64,000 nucleotides of DNA, from the NCBI GenBank assembly GCA_022844475.1, contig JALHLR010000022.1, positions 1 to 64,000 on the forward strand, read 5' to 3'. Positions 39,437 to 48,690 of the stretch are shown one piece after another. The notes beneath the pieces were generated by a model that saw nothing but the letters and a program-made list of their open reading frames with translations, was not told where the DNA came from and made no database searches. This stretch comes from Hyphomonadaceae bacterium (GTDB lineage: Bacteria > Pseudomonadota > Alphaproteobacteria > Caulobacterales > Hyphomonadaceae). Both the position numbers and the translations under genes were made by a program. Positions within the stretch are counted from its first letter, which is position 1. Each line of letters begins with the position of its first letter.

Positions 39437-39931
39437 TCAGACGGCAGTCGTCCAGCGCGCAAAGCCTTTTGCGACCTCCAGATAGACCGCAGCCTTGAAC
39501 GGGATGACCAGCCCCGGCGCGTCCTCGAGCTTTGCCCACTTCCAAGCATCGAACTCGACCGTGTGCCTGTCCAGCCGGAAGTCAGTGTCAGAGCCCGTGA
39601 AGCGATAGGCAAACCACTTCTGGCGCTGACCAAAATAGGGACCCGTCAGCTTCGCCTTCAGCGCAGGCGGGAAGTCGTAGAACAGCCAGGGCTCGAACTC
39701 CTCCAGCAGCTCGACCTGGTCTGGCTCCAGCCCGGTCTCTTCTCCGAGTTCACGCAAAGCAGCCTGTGAAGGCGTCTCGCCGCGATCGATTCCGCCCTGC
39801 GGCATCTGCCAGGCGTAGCGCACATCGTCCTTGCGTACGCCCGCGCGCCTGCCGAGCCAGACATGGCCCTGTTTCGAGAACAGGGCGAGGCCGACATTGG
39901 GACGGTAAAGCGATGGATCGCGCCCGCCCAT
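39437..39931 (-). CDS. rppH: RNA pyrophosphohydrolase RppH (Nudix)
   Basis: A 164-residue Nudix hydrolase that removes pyrophosphate from mRNA 5' ends and triggers decay. It has LYRPNVGLALFSKQGHVWLGRR and the Nudix box GGIDRGETPSQAALRELGEETGL, and the C-terminal region QKWFAYRF is RppH-like. ATG 39931 places eight residues before YRPNVG as in typical RppH. An in-frame GTG at 39955 overlapping the previous stop (GTGA) is the alternative. It ends the nadD-to-rppH block on the minus strand. Confidence 0.92.
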   Translation of the reverse strand: MGGRDPSLYRPNVGLALFSKQGHVWLGRRAGVRKDDVRYAWQMPQGGIDRGETPSQAALRELGEETGLEPDQVELLEEFEPWLFYDFPPALKAKLTGPYFGQRQKWFAYRFTGSDTDFRLDRHTVEFDAWKWAKLEDAPGLVIPFKAAVYLEVAKGFARWTTAV

Positions 39932-39951
39932 CAGCGGCTGGGCCTCGAAAC

Positions 39952-41109
39952 TCACGATCGCGCAACCACGCCAGCGGCAGCCGAGGCCGGCGCAAGCTGA
40001 TAGCCCTTGGCCTTCAGGCTCTCCGCCCACAGTCGAAGCTGTTCGATGGTGACGGGATAGGCGAAGCCCACGCCGATCGCGCTGCCGTTCTGGATCGCCA
40101 GCGCTTCAAGCGCCAGCAGTTCGCGGTCGATCGCGTCCGCCGTCAGTTCGCTGTCCACGATGCGATCGGCAACCGTGAAGTCGAGCCCGGTCTGTGTCGC
40201 CGCCTGGGGCAGGGCCGAGCGCGCCGCGCCGCCATCATGTAGGAAGACGAGGCCGCGATCCTTGAGCACCTTCATCACCGGCGTCGCTGCTGCAGCATCC
40301 GTCGCAAAGCGCGCGCCCTGATAGTTGGTGACGCCGAAATAGCCCGTTGCCTTGCCGAGCATCACGTTGAGGCGGCGCACATTCTCGTCTGGCTTGGCGC
40401 TGGTCAGCAGCGTCAGCGGCCCTGTGTCGACGTTCGGATAGTCATAGGCTTCCATCGGCATTTCGAGCAGGACCTCGTGGCCCGCGGCGCGCGCCTTGTT
40501 GATCCAGTCCTGCAGGTTGGGCGCGTACGCCAGGAAGGACAAGGTGACTTCCGGCGGCAGTTCCCTGATGGCTGTTTCGGTATGCCTTGCGGTCATCCCG
40601 AGGCCGCCTACGATCAGTCCGATGCGCGGCTTGTCGGATGCGCCGGTGAAGGGGCGAGCATAGACCTGCGCGGGCGTGCGCCCGTCGGAGGCGATCTTCG
40701 GCAGCTCGCCAGCAGGCGTTCGCTCGACAAAGCCCGCGATCGGCGCGCGCGCCAGGGCCTTGGGGGCCGTGCCCGCGTTGGAGGCGATCTCCGTCACCGT
40801 CATGCTGGCCTCATCGCCACCCTCAAGCAGGGCGGCGTCTTCGTATTCTACCCCGAGGCTGGGCGCATGGTCCTCGGTATGGGCGTCGAGCGCCTCGAGG
40901 GGGGAGCGGTTCTTGAGCAGGGGTGGCGGGCCGTCCTGCTCGGAATAGAGCGCCAGCTCGACGCGCGGTGCACCGGCCGCCTCATCACCGAACAGGAAAG
41001 CAGCGCCGACGGCCCCTGCGCCCAGCATGCCGAAAACCGAAAGGCTGAGCGCAACATGGCTCAGTCCTGCACGCACGACTGAACCGTCGGAATTCCGCGA
41101 TGCGGCCAT
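39952..41109 (-). CDS. divergent polysaccharide deacetylase family protein (YibQ-like)
   Basis: A 385-residue protein with one N-terminal TM (about 16-40), a long variable linker and a C-terminal domain beginning KPRIGLIVGGLGMT. That domain belongs to the divergent polysaccharide deacetylase (DUF610) family: LPPEVTLSFLAYAP, EVLLEMPMEAYDYP, VFLHDGG and IGVGFAYPVTIEQLRLW. A periplasmic wall-related role is usual to infer, since it sits with envC- and ctpA-like genes in many alphaproteobacteria. GAGGA precedes the ATG. Confidence 0.88.
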   Translation of the reverse strand: MAASRNSDGSVVRAGLSHVALSLSVFGMLGAGAVGAAFLFGDEAAGAPRVELALYSEQDGPPPLLKNRSPLEALDAHTEDHAPSLGVEYEDAALLEGGDEASMTVTEIASNAGTAPKALARAPIAGFVERTPAGELPKIASDGRTPAQVYARPFTGASDKPRIGLIVGGLGMTARHTETAIRELPPEVTLSFLAYAPNLQDWINKARAAGHEVLLEMPMEAYDYPNVDTGPLTLLTSAKPDENVRRLNVMLGKATGYFGVTNYQGARFATDAAAATPVMKVLKDRGLVFLHDGGAARSALPQAATQTGLDFTVADRIVDSELTADAIDRELLALEALAIQNGSAIGVGFAYPVTIEQLRLWAESLKAKGYQLAPASAAAGVVARS

Positions 41110-41262
41110 GATGTCCTCACAACAAAACGAAGGACGATTTTGGCGCTCGCATCGTTAACATCGCGGAAATGTGGGTGTGGGGATTTGGTCGCAGACCCTC
41201 TTGTAAAGGTTTGGAATTTTTTTGCGATCTGACGAAATGATCGCTTCGTCCGCGGGCAAAGC

Positions 41263-41289
41263 AAAAGGCCCGGCGTTTCCACCGGGCCT
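41263..41289 (-). terminator. intrinsic terminator after ctpA
   Basis: On the minus strand, AGGCCCGG (41289-41282) pairs with CCGGGCCT (41273-41266) around an 8-base loop, followed by TTTTGCTTTG. It lies 25 bp past the ctpA stop, so ctpA ends a transcript and the yibQ-like gene needs its own promoter in the 150 bp before it. Confidence 0.8.
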
Positions 41290-41313
41290 CTGCCGTCTCT
41301 TTCGCAGGTCAAC

Positions 41314-42672
41314 CTAAGGCGTGGCCTTGGCCGGCGCCGGTGCAGCCGCAACGGCGGGCGCCGCGGCGGGATTGGCCTTGCCCGCGCGCAGAAGGGCCAC
41401 GGCCTGGTCGAGCTGGTAGTCTTCGCCCGCATAGCCTTCCGGCGGCATGTCGGCCGGAACGTGCGGCGGCGTGCGCTCGGCACCCTGGTCGTTTTCCAGT
41501 GCGTTGGGCAGAGCCGACTCGCTGAAGCGGGCTGCGCGCGTCTTGAGTTCGGCGATGTCCTTGTCCGACAGGCGGACTGCAGCGACTTCGATGTCAGGTT
41601 CGATACCTGCCCCCTGGATCGAGCGGCCTGCCGGCGTGTAGTAGCGCGACGTTGTCAGCCGCATGGCGCCCTTGCCAGGTCCGAGCGGCAGGACGGTCTG
41701 CACCGAGCCCTTGCCGAACGAGGTCGTCCCCATGATCACCGCGCGCTTGCGGTCCTGCAGCGCACCGGCGACGATCTCAGCGGCGGAGGCCGAACCGCCA
41801 TTTACAAGCACCACAACCGGTACATCCGGGAAGCGGGCGGCGCGGACGGCGTTGTAGCGGCGCTGGTCGCTCTCGCGACGGCCGCGGGTCGAGACCACTT
41901 CGCCGCCATTGACGAAGCGCGATGTGACCTCGATCGAGGCTTCGAGAAGTCCGCCCGGATTATCACGCAGGTCAAGCACGAGGCCCTTGAGGCCGCCGCG
42001 CACATCCTTGCGCACCTGCTCAAGGCCGCGGTCGAGAGCCTTCACGGTCTGCTCGTTGAAGGTGGTGATGCGCAGATAGCCGACATCGCCGATTGCTTTC
42101 GTCTTGACGACTTCCGGCCGGATGACCTCGCGGGTCAGCGACACATCGAACGGTTCGACATTCTCGCGCACGACTGTGACGTTGATGGCCGAGCCGATCG
42201 CGCCGCGCATCTGCTTCACGGCGTCGTTCAGCGGCAGGCCGACGATTGACTTGCCATCGATCGCGGTCAGGAAGTCGCCCGACTTGATCCCTGCGCGCGA
42301 AGCCGGCGTGCCGTCCATCGGGGACACGACCTTCACGAAGCCGTCCTGCGCTGTGACCTCGATGCCGAGTCCGCCATACTCGCCGGACGTTTGCGTCTGC
42401 ATGTCCTTGAAGTCATCGGGGTCGAGATAGGAGGAGTGCGGGTCAAGCGAGGCCAGCATGCCGTTGATCGCAGCCTCGATCGCTTCGGTCGATTCAAACT
42501 CTGTCACGTAGTTGGCCTGGGCCTTGGCCAGGATGTCGGCGAACAGGTCGAGTTGCTGGAACACCTCAGCCTTCTTCGCGGACTGGTTCGTCGTCACGGC
42601 GAAGGCCGAAACACCGACCGTCGCGGCGAGCAGACCTGCACCGATTACCGGGGCCAACCACCACTTGCGCAT
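41314..42672 (-). CDS. ctpA: carboxyl-terminal processing peptidase CtpA (S41)
   Basis: A 452-residue periplasmic serine protease anchored by an N-terminal TM (about 5-25). A PDZ domain (YGGLGIEVTAQDGFVKVVSPMDGTPASRAGIKSGD) precedes the protease core. The catalytic Ser is in VNGGSASAAEIVAGAL and the Lys in TTSFGKGSVQ. AGAGGAG upstream supports ATG 42672 over an ATG seven codons earlier. The C-terminal tail is Ala/Pro-rich. It may process envelope and wall-remodelling proteins, consistent with its envC-like neighbour. Confidence 0.95.
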   Translation of the reverse strand: MRKWWLAPVIGAGLLAATVGVSAFAVTTNQSAKKAEVFQQLDLFADILAKAQANYVTEFESTEAIEAAINGMLASLDPHSSYLDPDDFKDMQTQTSGEYGGLGIEVTAQDGFVKVVSPMDGTPASRAGIKSGDFLTAIDGKSIVGLPLNDAVKQMRGAIGSAINVTVVRENVEPFDVSLTREVIRPEVVKTKAIGDVGYLRITTFNEQTVKALDRGLEQVRKDVRGGLKGLVLDLRDNPGGLLEASIEVTSRFVNGGEVVSTRGRRESDQRRYNAVRAARFPDVPVVVLVNGGSASAAEIVAGALQDRKRAVIMGTTSFGKGSVQTVLPLGPGKGAMRLTTSRYYTPAGRSIQGAGIEPDIEVAAVRLSDKDIAELKTRAARFSESALPNALENDQGAERTPPHVPADMPPEGYAGEDYQLDQAVALLRAGKANPAAAPAVAAAPAPAKATP

Positions 42673-42803
42673 GCTGCGCTGCTCCTCTGTCATCGACCCG
42701 AAGTCCCACCGTTACTTTGACGCCATATTCCTGAAGTTCAACATGCCTCGATGCCGCGAAGGGCAATTTAAGCATCAACTTCAGCTTTTGAGCAGGCGCG
42801 CGT

Positions 42804-44003
42804 TCAGCCGCGCTTGCCCAGCCAGGTTTCAGGGTTCACAGGCTGACCACTTCTCCTTACCTCGAGATAAAGTTCAGGAGAGGGCGACTTCTGGTCGGCC
42901 ATGCGGCCGATCGGCTCCCCGGCCAGAACCCACTGTCCCGCCTCGGGATAAAGTGTCTCCATGCCCGAAACGACCAGCAGGACGCCATTCCCGACATCGA
43001 GGATGGCCATCTGGCCATAGGTACGGAACAGGCCGGAATACTGCACGCGCGCATCCATCGGCGCGATCACCGTCGCTCCCGCCCTTGCGGAAAGCGTCAG
43101 GCCCTCCTGCTTCTGTCCCTCGATCACCCGCCCGAAGCGGCGCAGCGGCGAGCCGACAACAGGGTAGAGTGGCGAGCCTGCCTTCGCCGTCGCTGCGGGC
43201 CTGGAGGCTGTCGCAGCTGGAGGTTTCGCGGTCGGCTTCGCAGGCCCGCCGCCTGCCTTGGTCGCCGGCTTCTGTCCCGGCTTCACCGATGGCGCCGGCG
43301 GCGCTGACTTCGCCAGCCCGTCCAGCAGCTCGCGCAGGTTCGCTGCCTCGTCAGCCAGCTTGCGCGCATTCGCCCGCGCAGCCTGCGTCTCCGCATCGAG
43401 CGAGGCCGAGGCCCTACGCTTCTCCTCGGCAAGCGCTGCAATTTCTTCCCGCCGCGCACCAGCTGAGCTTGTGGCTGCGAGCAAGTTGGCCTGCTGGGCG
43501 CGGGTCGCCGCGGCGAGAGCATCGATGTTGGCGATCTTCGTGCGCAGGTCGTCAGCATGCACGGCCAGCGCGGGTGCGGCGTCGGACATGAGGATGGCCG
43601 CCCGAATGGCGCTCGAAACGTCGTCAGGACTGGTCGCCAGAGCAGGCGGAGTTCGCATCGTCATCAGCGCGGCGAACACGTCTTCCATCACGGCCTCATC
43701 CGCAACCAGGGCCTGCTGGGCTGCGCGGGATTCATCTGCGAGGATCATCAGCTGTTCTTCGGCGGCGTAGGCTGCCTCTTCGCCGCCGACGGCTTCGGTG
43801 GCAGCCGCCAGAAGATCGGCGTCGATCTCCGACACTGCCCGCGCCGCTGCGCTGGAGGCCTGCTCTAGCGCCTTCACCCGCGCCAGAGCCGCGTCGCGCG
43901 CGGTTTCCGCTCTTCTCAGGTCTTCCTGGGTGAAGGTGCGGCGCGACTGGCCCAGGGCGGGCGTCGCCAAAAGCACAAGAAGGATTGCAAGCCATCGCAT
44001 CAT
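42804..44003 (-). CDS. EnvC-like murein hydrolase activator (degenerate LytM)
   Basis: A 399-residue exported protein: signal peptide (MMRWLAILLVLLATPALGQ), a long coiled coil (about 25-255), a Pro/Ala/Lys linker, and a C-terminal M23/LytM fold. The zinc ligands of active LytM are missing: the first His site reads EGQKQEGLTL and the HxH position reads ELYLEVR. This is the EnvC pattern, so it probably activates an amidase at division sites rather than cutting peptidoglycan. Its ATG overlaps the rlmH stop (ATGA). Confidence 0.87.
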   Translation of the reverse strand: MMRWLAILLVLLATPALGQSRRTFTQEDLRRAETARDAALARVKALEQASSAAARAVSEIDADLLAAATEAVGGEEAAYAAEEQLMILADESRAAQQALVADEAVMEDVFAALMTMRTPPALATSPDDVSSAIRAAILMSDAAPALAVHADDLRTKIANIDALAAATRAQQANLLAATSSAGARREEIAALAEEKRRASASLDAETQAARANARKLADEAANLRELLDGLAKSAPPAPSVKPGQKPATKAGGGPAKPTAKPPAATASRPAATAKAGSPLYPVVGSPLRRFGRVIEGQKQEGLTLSARAGATVIAPMDARVQYSGLFRTYGQMAILDVGNGVLLVVSGMETLYPEAGQWVLAGEPIGRMADQKSPSPELYLEVRRSGQPVNPETWLGKRG

Positions 44004-44458
44004 TCGCGGTGGTAAGGTGATCCGGCCTCGATCGAAAGGGCCCGGTAGACCTGCTCGGTGATCATCACGCGCACCAACCTGTGCGGCCATGTCTGCACAC
44101 CAAACGACACATTGTGTCGCGCAGCCTTCGCGACGTCCGCCGACGTTCCATCTGCTCCGCCGATGACAAAGCTGACCGCGTCCTCGCCGCCATCCCGCCA
44201 CTTCGCCAGGCGTTTCGAAAGCTCCTGCGATGTCCACGCTTCGCCGCGTTCGTCGAGCCGGATCAGGACGCCCTGGCCATGCCGGGCAAGCAGGCGCTGG
44301 CCTTCGTCATCCTTGGAACTTGAATTGAGTTCGACTTCCTCGACCGCGCGATAGCCCAGCGATTTTCCGGTCTTGCCCGCTCGCGCGAGATAGTCGTCCA
44401 CCATCGTGCGCTCAGGCCCGTCCTTCATGCGCCCGATGCAGAGGATGCGGATGCGCAA
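44000..44458 (-). CDS. rlmH: 23S rRNA (pseudouridine(1915)-N(3))-methyltransferase
   Basis: A 152-residue SPOUT-class methyltransferase acting on helix 69 of the assembled ribosome. It has LLARHGQGVLIRLDERGEAWTSQELSK, the SAM-knot FVIGGADGTS and the C-terminal HRLVRVMITEQVYRALSIEAGSPYHRE. It sits in the conserved rsfS-rlmH pair, 12 bp after rsfS. Confidence 0.97.
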   Translation of the reverse strand: MRIRILCIGRMKDGPERTMVDDYLARAGKTGKSLGYRAVEEVELNSSSKDDEGQRLLARHGQGVLIRLDERGEAWTSQELSKRLAKWRDGGEDAVSFVIGGADGTSADVAKAARHNVSFGVQTWPHRLVRVMITEQVYRALSIEAGSPYHRE

Positions 44459-44470
44459 GCAGGATCAGCG

Positions 44471-44965
44471 TCAGGTCGCGGCGCGCGCCGTCGTTGGCGT
44501 GTCGCCGGCCCAGATGCGTTCGAGGTTGTAGAACTCGCGCACTTCCGGCCGGAAGATATGGACGATCAGGTCGCCCGCATCGATCAGCACCCAGTCCGCG
44601 TTGGGTAGTCCCTCGACGCGCACTTTCGGCGCGCCGGCCTCCTTCAATTTCTGCGAGACGTGGTCCGCCAGCGCAGAGACGTGGCGCGCCGAGCGGCCAG
44701 ACGCGACGATCATCGCATCCGCCATTGGCGATTTTCCGGCCAGCGGAATGTTGAGGATGTTCTCGGCCTTGTCGTCATCGAGTTGCTGCACGACCATGGT
44801 CGCAAGCTCGAACGCGTCGGGAGATTTTGGCTGCACTGCCGCCTTGGTTTGCTTGGCCGGGGCTGGCTTTGCCGGGCTCGCCTTCGCGGCGGCCGGTCCG
44901 GTCTCGGTTGCTTTACCGGTCCGGGTGGGGCGACTGGCTGACAGGGCTTTGTCCTTTGCACTCAT
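44471..44965 (-). CDS. rsfS: ribosomal silencing factor RsfS
   Basis: A 164-residue protein with the RsfS core from about residue 50 (ELATMVVQQLDDDKAENILNIPLAGKSPMADAMIVASGRSARHV, then DWVLIDAGDLIVHIFRPEVREFYNLERIW). The family binds uL14 and blocks subunit joining in starvation. The first 48 residues are an Ala/Pro/Lys/Thr-rich extension beyond the usual 105-120-residue protein. In most relatives nadD lies immediately upstream; here 9.4 kb separates them. Confidence 0.95.
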   Translation of the reverse strand: MSAKDKALSASRPTRTGKATETGPAAAKASPAKPAPAKQTKAAVQPKSPDAFELATMVVQQLDDDKAENILNIPLAGKSPMADAMIVASGRSARHVSALADHVSQKLKEAGAPKVRVEGLPNADWVLIDAGDLIVHIFRPEVREFYNLERIWAGDTPTTARAAT

Positions 44966-45069
44966 TGATTGGTGCCGAACCTACCACGTGGGGCCACCCC
45001 CTGCGAGAGGGAAGGGCTGTCTCGTTTGAGCCGGAGCGCTGCGCCATAGGGCGGGCCTGAACGGATCAA

Positions 45070-45087
45070 GTTCAGAAAAACTATACT
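45070..45087 (+). promoter_or_regulatory. promoter region of TonB-dependent receptor 1 with shared GTTCAGAAAA element
   Basis: TATACT at 45082-45087 is a good -10 box; no clear -35 is seen. Immediately upstream, GTTCAGAAAA (45070-45079) is identical to the left half of the dyad between the HxlR regulator and the second receptor (48691-48700), suggesting a common regulator. Confidence 0.35.
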
Positions 45088-45172
45088 CGACTGATACCAC
45101 CAAGTTAGTCGTCTTTAAGGTTCGATCTTGTCGCTGACGGGGGAAAGTCTCCGTTTTTGATGAGGACGTGAC

Positions 45173-47620
45173 ATGCAGGCGCAGCGAGAGTCTCATAATT
45201 TCAAGTCGGGTAACCATATTCGATACGGCATTTCGATCGCGGCGCTCGCCGTTTTCTGGTCGGCGCCGGCCTTCGCCCAGGGCGAGACCGCTGCCGAAGT
45301 CGTCGCCGACCAGGCTGGCCCCAACGTCGCCGAAGACCAGCCGCCGGCCCCCGGACAGGCCGCCCCGCAACCGATCCAGTCCAGCGACCGCGTCGTCGTC
45401 ACCGCGCGCCGCGTCGAGGAAGACGTGCAGGACGTGCCAATCCCCGTTGCCGTGCTCAGCGAGGATTTCCTTGCCGACACAGGCGCATTCAACGCCGGCA
45501 AGATCGGCTCGCTGGTGCCGTCCGTGCAATTCTACTCCACCAACCCGCGCAACTCCGCGATCAACATTCGCGGCATCGGCTCGCCCTTCGGCCTCACCAA
45601 CGACGGTATCGAGCAGGGCGTTGGCCTTTATGTCGACGGCGTCTACTACGCCCGCCCCGCCGCCGCCGTGATGGACTTCATGGACGTGGAACGCGTCGAG
45701 GTCCTGCGGGGGCCTCAGGGCACGCTCTACGGCAAGAACACAACAGCCGGCGCGATCAACGTCACGACGCGCGCGCCGGAGTTCATCGCCTCCACTGACG
45801 TCGAGCTTACCTTCGGCAATCTCGGCTACCTGCAGGCCAAGGGCACCACGACTGGCCCGCTCGCCGACACACTGGCCTACCGCCTTTCCTTCTCAGGCAC
45901 CCAGCGCGACGGCACGCTCTACAGCGCGGCCTTCCAGGACGACCTCAACGACATCAACAATATCGGCGCACGTCTGCAGCTGTTGTGGGAGCCGGCGTCC
46001 GATCTCAGCATCCGCCTCACCGCTGACAATACGGTCCAGCGGCCGGAAGGGTACGCGTCAGTCTTCGCTGGCGTCGTGCCAACCCTGCGCCCACTCAACC
46101 GCCAGTACGCCGCTCAAGCGGCGTTCTTCAACTACGTACCGCCATCGACTGACGCATTCGAGCGCGTCACCGATCTCAATTCGCCCCACCGCTCATATTC
46201 GGACTTCGGCGGCGTCGCGCTGACCGCGGACTGGGATGTCGGGCCCGGCACGCTGACCTCGATCTCGGCCTGGCGCTATTGGTTGTGGGATCCGTCCAAC
46301 GACCGCGACTTCCTCGGTCTGCCGATCACCACAATCTCGGCCAACCCGTCGAAGCAATACCAGTGGCAGCAGGAATTCCGCTACGCTGGCGAGATCAACG
46401 ACGATCTGAGCTTTGTCGCCGGCGCCTTCTGGTTCAGCCAGGTCACCAAGACGCTTGGCCGCCAGGAACAGGGCTCTGCTGCCTGGCGCTTCCTGCTCAA
46501 CCCCACCGCCACGGCTGCAACGCCCGGCCTGCTCGACGGCTATGGCCAGACGACCAGCATCCTCTCTGACCACACCAGTGCGGCGCTGTTCGGCCAGCTT
46601 GAATGGAATGTCACGGACCAGCTCCGCATCATTCCGGGCCTTCGCTTCAACAATGACGAGAAGAGCGGCTTCTACAACGCGGTCGTCTATGGCGGCCTGC
46701 AGACGACCAATCCGGCGCTGATCGCACTCCAGCGCAGCGTGCTCTCACCGCAGAGCTACGAGTCGGAGGGCGAGGAGGACAATGTCTCCTGGAACCTCAC
46801 CGCCGCCTACGACTTCGCCGACAGCATCCACGGCTATGCGACTTATTCCACCGCGTTCAAGACCTTCGGCCTCAACAACAACGGCGTGCCGCTTGATGCG
46901 GCCGGCACTGTCGCCGTCCAGCTCGCCACGGTGAAACCCGAAGACGTCAAGCACATCGAGATCGGCCTGAAGACCAACCCCGCGCCTGGCCTGACCGCCA
47001 ACGTCACCGCCTTCCACACCACGATCGACGACTATCAGGTAAACGTCGTGAACGGGCAGGTGGGCGTGCTGCGCGGCTATCTCGCCAACGCCGAGCAGGT
47101 GATCGTGCAGGGCGTCGAGTTCGATGGCGCGGCGCAATTCGGCGACAATTTCTCGGCCTACGGAAACGTCGCCTGGACCGACGGCAAGTTCGAGACCTTC
47201 ACCGGCGCGCCGCCCGCGCTGGAAGACAGCGGCGGCGCCATCCAGGTGGTCGACGCATCCGGCACGCGCCTGCCGGGGCTTTCGGAATGGGCGGCCTCGA
47301 TCGGCGGCGAATACACGCAGCCCGGCGGTTTCGGCGGTCGCACCGGCAAGTACTTTGCCGCGGCCGACGTCAGCTATCGGTCCGCGTTTTCCTCGAGCCC
47401 GACCGAGTCCGACTTCCTCAACATCGACGGATACTCGCTTCTCAATCTGCGCGCTGGATTCCGGGGCGACAATGGCTGGGATCTCTTTGCCTGGGGTCGC
47501 AACGTCCTCGACGAAGCGTATTTCGAGATCCTGTCGCAGGGCGGCTCCAGCTCGGGCTACTACGCCGGTTTGCCCGGCGAGCCGCGCACCTATGGCGTCA
47601 CGCTGAGAGGGAGTTTCTGA
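45173..47620 (+). CDS. TonB-dependent outer-membrane receptor
   Basis: An 815-residue receptor with a signal peptide (cleavage near FAQG, about residue 35). The plug domain begins DRVVVTARRVEEDVQDVPIPV and contains NIRGIG and VEVLRGPQGTLYGKNTTAGAINV. A 22-strand barrel ends in aromatic GVTLRGSF. GAGGAC precedes the ATG. The sequence looks like the large family used by oligotrophic alphaproteobacteria for siderophores, vitamin B12 or carbohydrates; the ligand cannot be told. It is the first gene of the island that separates nadD from rsfS and is divergent from rsfS. Confidence 0.93.
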   Translation: MQAQRESHNFKSGNHIRYGISIAALAVFWSAPAFAQGETAAEVVADQAGPNVAEDQPPAPGQAAPQPIQSSDRVVVTARRVEEDVQDVPIPVAVLSEDFLADTGAFNAGKIGSLVPSVQFYSTNPRNSAINIRGIGSPFGLTNDGIEQGVGLYVDGVYYARPAAAVMDFMDVERVEVLRGPQGTLYGKNTTAGAINVTTRAPEFIASTDVELTFGNLGYLQAKGTTTGPLADTLAYRLSFSGTQRDGTLYSAAFQDDLNDINNIGARLQLLWEPASDLSIRLTADNTVQRPEGYASVFAGVVPTLRPLNRQYAAQAAFFNYVPPSTDAFERVTDLNSPHRSYSDFGGVALTADWDVGPGTLTSISAWRYWLWDPSNDRDFLGLPITTISANPSKQYQWQQEFRYAGEINDDLSFVAGAFWFSQVTKTLGRQEQGSAAWRFLLNPTATAATPGLLDGYGQTTSILSDHTSAALFGQLEWNVTDQLRIIPGLRFNNDEKSGFYNAVVYGGLQTTNPALIALQRSVLSPQSYESEGEEDNVSWNLTAAYDFADSIHGYATYSTAFKTFGLNNNGVPLDAAGTVAVQLATVKPEDVKHIEIGLKTNPAPGLTANVTAFHTTIDDYQVNVVNGQVGVLRGYLANAEQVIVQGVEFDGAAQFGDNFSAYGNVAWTDGKFETFTGAPPALEDSGGAIQVVDASGTRLPGLSEWAASIGGEYTQPGGFGGRTGKYFAAADVSYRSAFSSSPTESDFLNIDGYSLLNLRAGFRGDNGWDLFAWGRNVLDEAYFEILSQGGSSSGYYAGLPGEPRTYGVTLRGSF

Positions 47621-48159
47621 ACCAACAGAATTCTGTGCCACGCCAACCTTTCCAGGATGGCGGTGTCGCAGATAGAGGGGCGGGCCGCGACCGCGCGGCC
47701 TGCCGGTCCCGGCCCCCGTCCGGAATGGGATCACTTCCAGCGGCCGCGCCATCGTCCTCAGCGACCCGCCCCTCGACCAGTTCCCGGCCGGCGCGTCCAA
47801 GGAAACGAACGAATTCCCCATCGGACAGATGGGGTCCTGTCGCAAAGCGTCACGTTCGCTGCAGAACCGGCCGGTTCTGCACGCACGTTTTTGGGTACGC
47901 CCCGAACAATCTCGATCACTTGTACGAACCTATTCGGCCGATTCCCGACACGTGCGTCCCCCACGTCCTGGCCTGTGAGATAATCCTCTTATCCATTCCG
48001 CATGGGGGGCGGCTGTACACCGTTCAACGACGCGGGATGGATACAGGCGAGCATGAAGATCCTCTCGACCCAACGAGACGAGGTGCTTTACGGGAAATGG
48101 TCCTGAACAGGCCGGCCGGCACGCTGGCAGCTTCAACTGCGCCTGCGAAGGTCGTCCTG
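47621..48159. other. 540-bp gap between convergent genes
   Basis: No gene that I can support. Short open frames run on both strands but lack ribosome sites or recognisable products. One + frame near 47748-47840 (reading IVLSDPPLDQFPAGASKE) looks protein-like and could be a decayed gene fragment. The region also holds the palindrome at 47861-47880. Confidence 0.5.
47861..47880. repeat. perfect 20-bp palindrome
   Basis: GCAGAACCGGCCGGTTCTGC is fully self-complementary. A T5 run begins 7 bp after it (47888), so it may act as an imperfect terminator for receptor 1, or be a protein-binding site. Confidence 0.55.
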
Positions 48160-48615
48160 CTATCGCACCGCCTCGACCCGCGAGCGATCATAGGTGATGC
48201 TCCCCGCGTCCACGCTCTCGCCACACTCAGAGCACGTCATCACCGGCGTGAAGTTATGGCCGCAAGCCGTGTGACGCCTGCCGCTCTTGCGCAGCGGCGT
48301 GTCGACATGCGTTTCGGCCCAGTGCGCCATCATGGTCAGCACCGGCTGCAGCGCACGGCCGCGATCGGTGAGGCGATACGCATAGCGCGGCGGATGCGCC
48401 TGGTACTGCACGCGCTCCATCACCTCGTGCTGGACAAGATGCGCGAGCCGTTCGGAGATGATCGCACGCGAAGCGCCCGTGGCGCGCTGGAACTCGTCGA
48501 ACTTCGTTGCGCCGCGCAGCGCATCGCGCAGCAGCAGCACAGTCCAGCTGTCGCCGATCACCACCATCGCCTGCGCTACGGGGCAGGGAACCCGTCCGAT
48601 CTCGCTCCAGCGCAT
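48160..48615 (-). CDS. HxlR-family transcriptional regulator with C-terminal Cys cluster
   Basis: A 151-residue winged-helix repressor-type protein: IGRVPCPVAQAMVVIGDSWTVLLLRDALRGATKFDEFQ, then GASRAIISERLAHLVQHEVMERV and YRLTDRGRALQPVL. The C-terminus adds CGHNFTPVMTCSECGE, three cysteines and two histidines resembling a zinc ribbon. GGGAGG precedes the chosen ATG. The conserved early Cys in PCPVAQ is where many HxlR proteins sense electrophiles or redox. It is divergent from receptor 2, which it probably controls. Confidence 0.9.
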   Translation of the reverse strand: MRWSEIGRVPCPVAQAMVVIGDSWTVLLLRDALRGATKFDEFQRATGASRAIISERLAHLVQHEVMERVQYQAHPPRYAYRLTDRGRALQPVLTMMAHWAETHVDTPLRKSGRRHTACGHNFTPVMTCSECGESVDAGSITYDRSRVEAVR

Positions 48616-48690
48616 TGGCGCCTCCCAAAATCGTGCGCGACCTGTGTTCCGCCTGCAATTGACGCTCGGACGGAGGGCGGGCATGGGTTG

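Noticed and set aside
42804-44003. Active M23 endopeptidase
   Set aside because: The metal-binding histidines of LytM are missing, so an EnvC-like activator is the better call.
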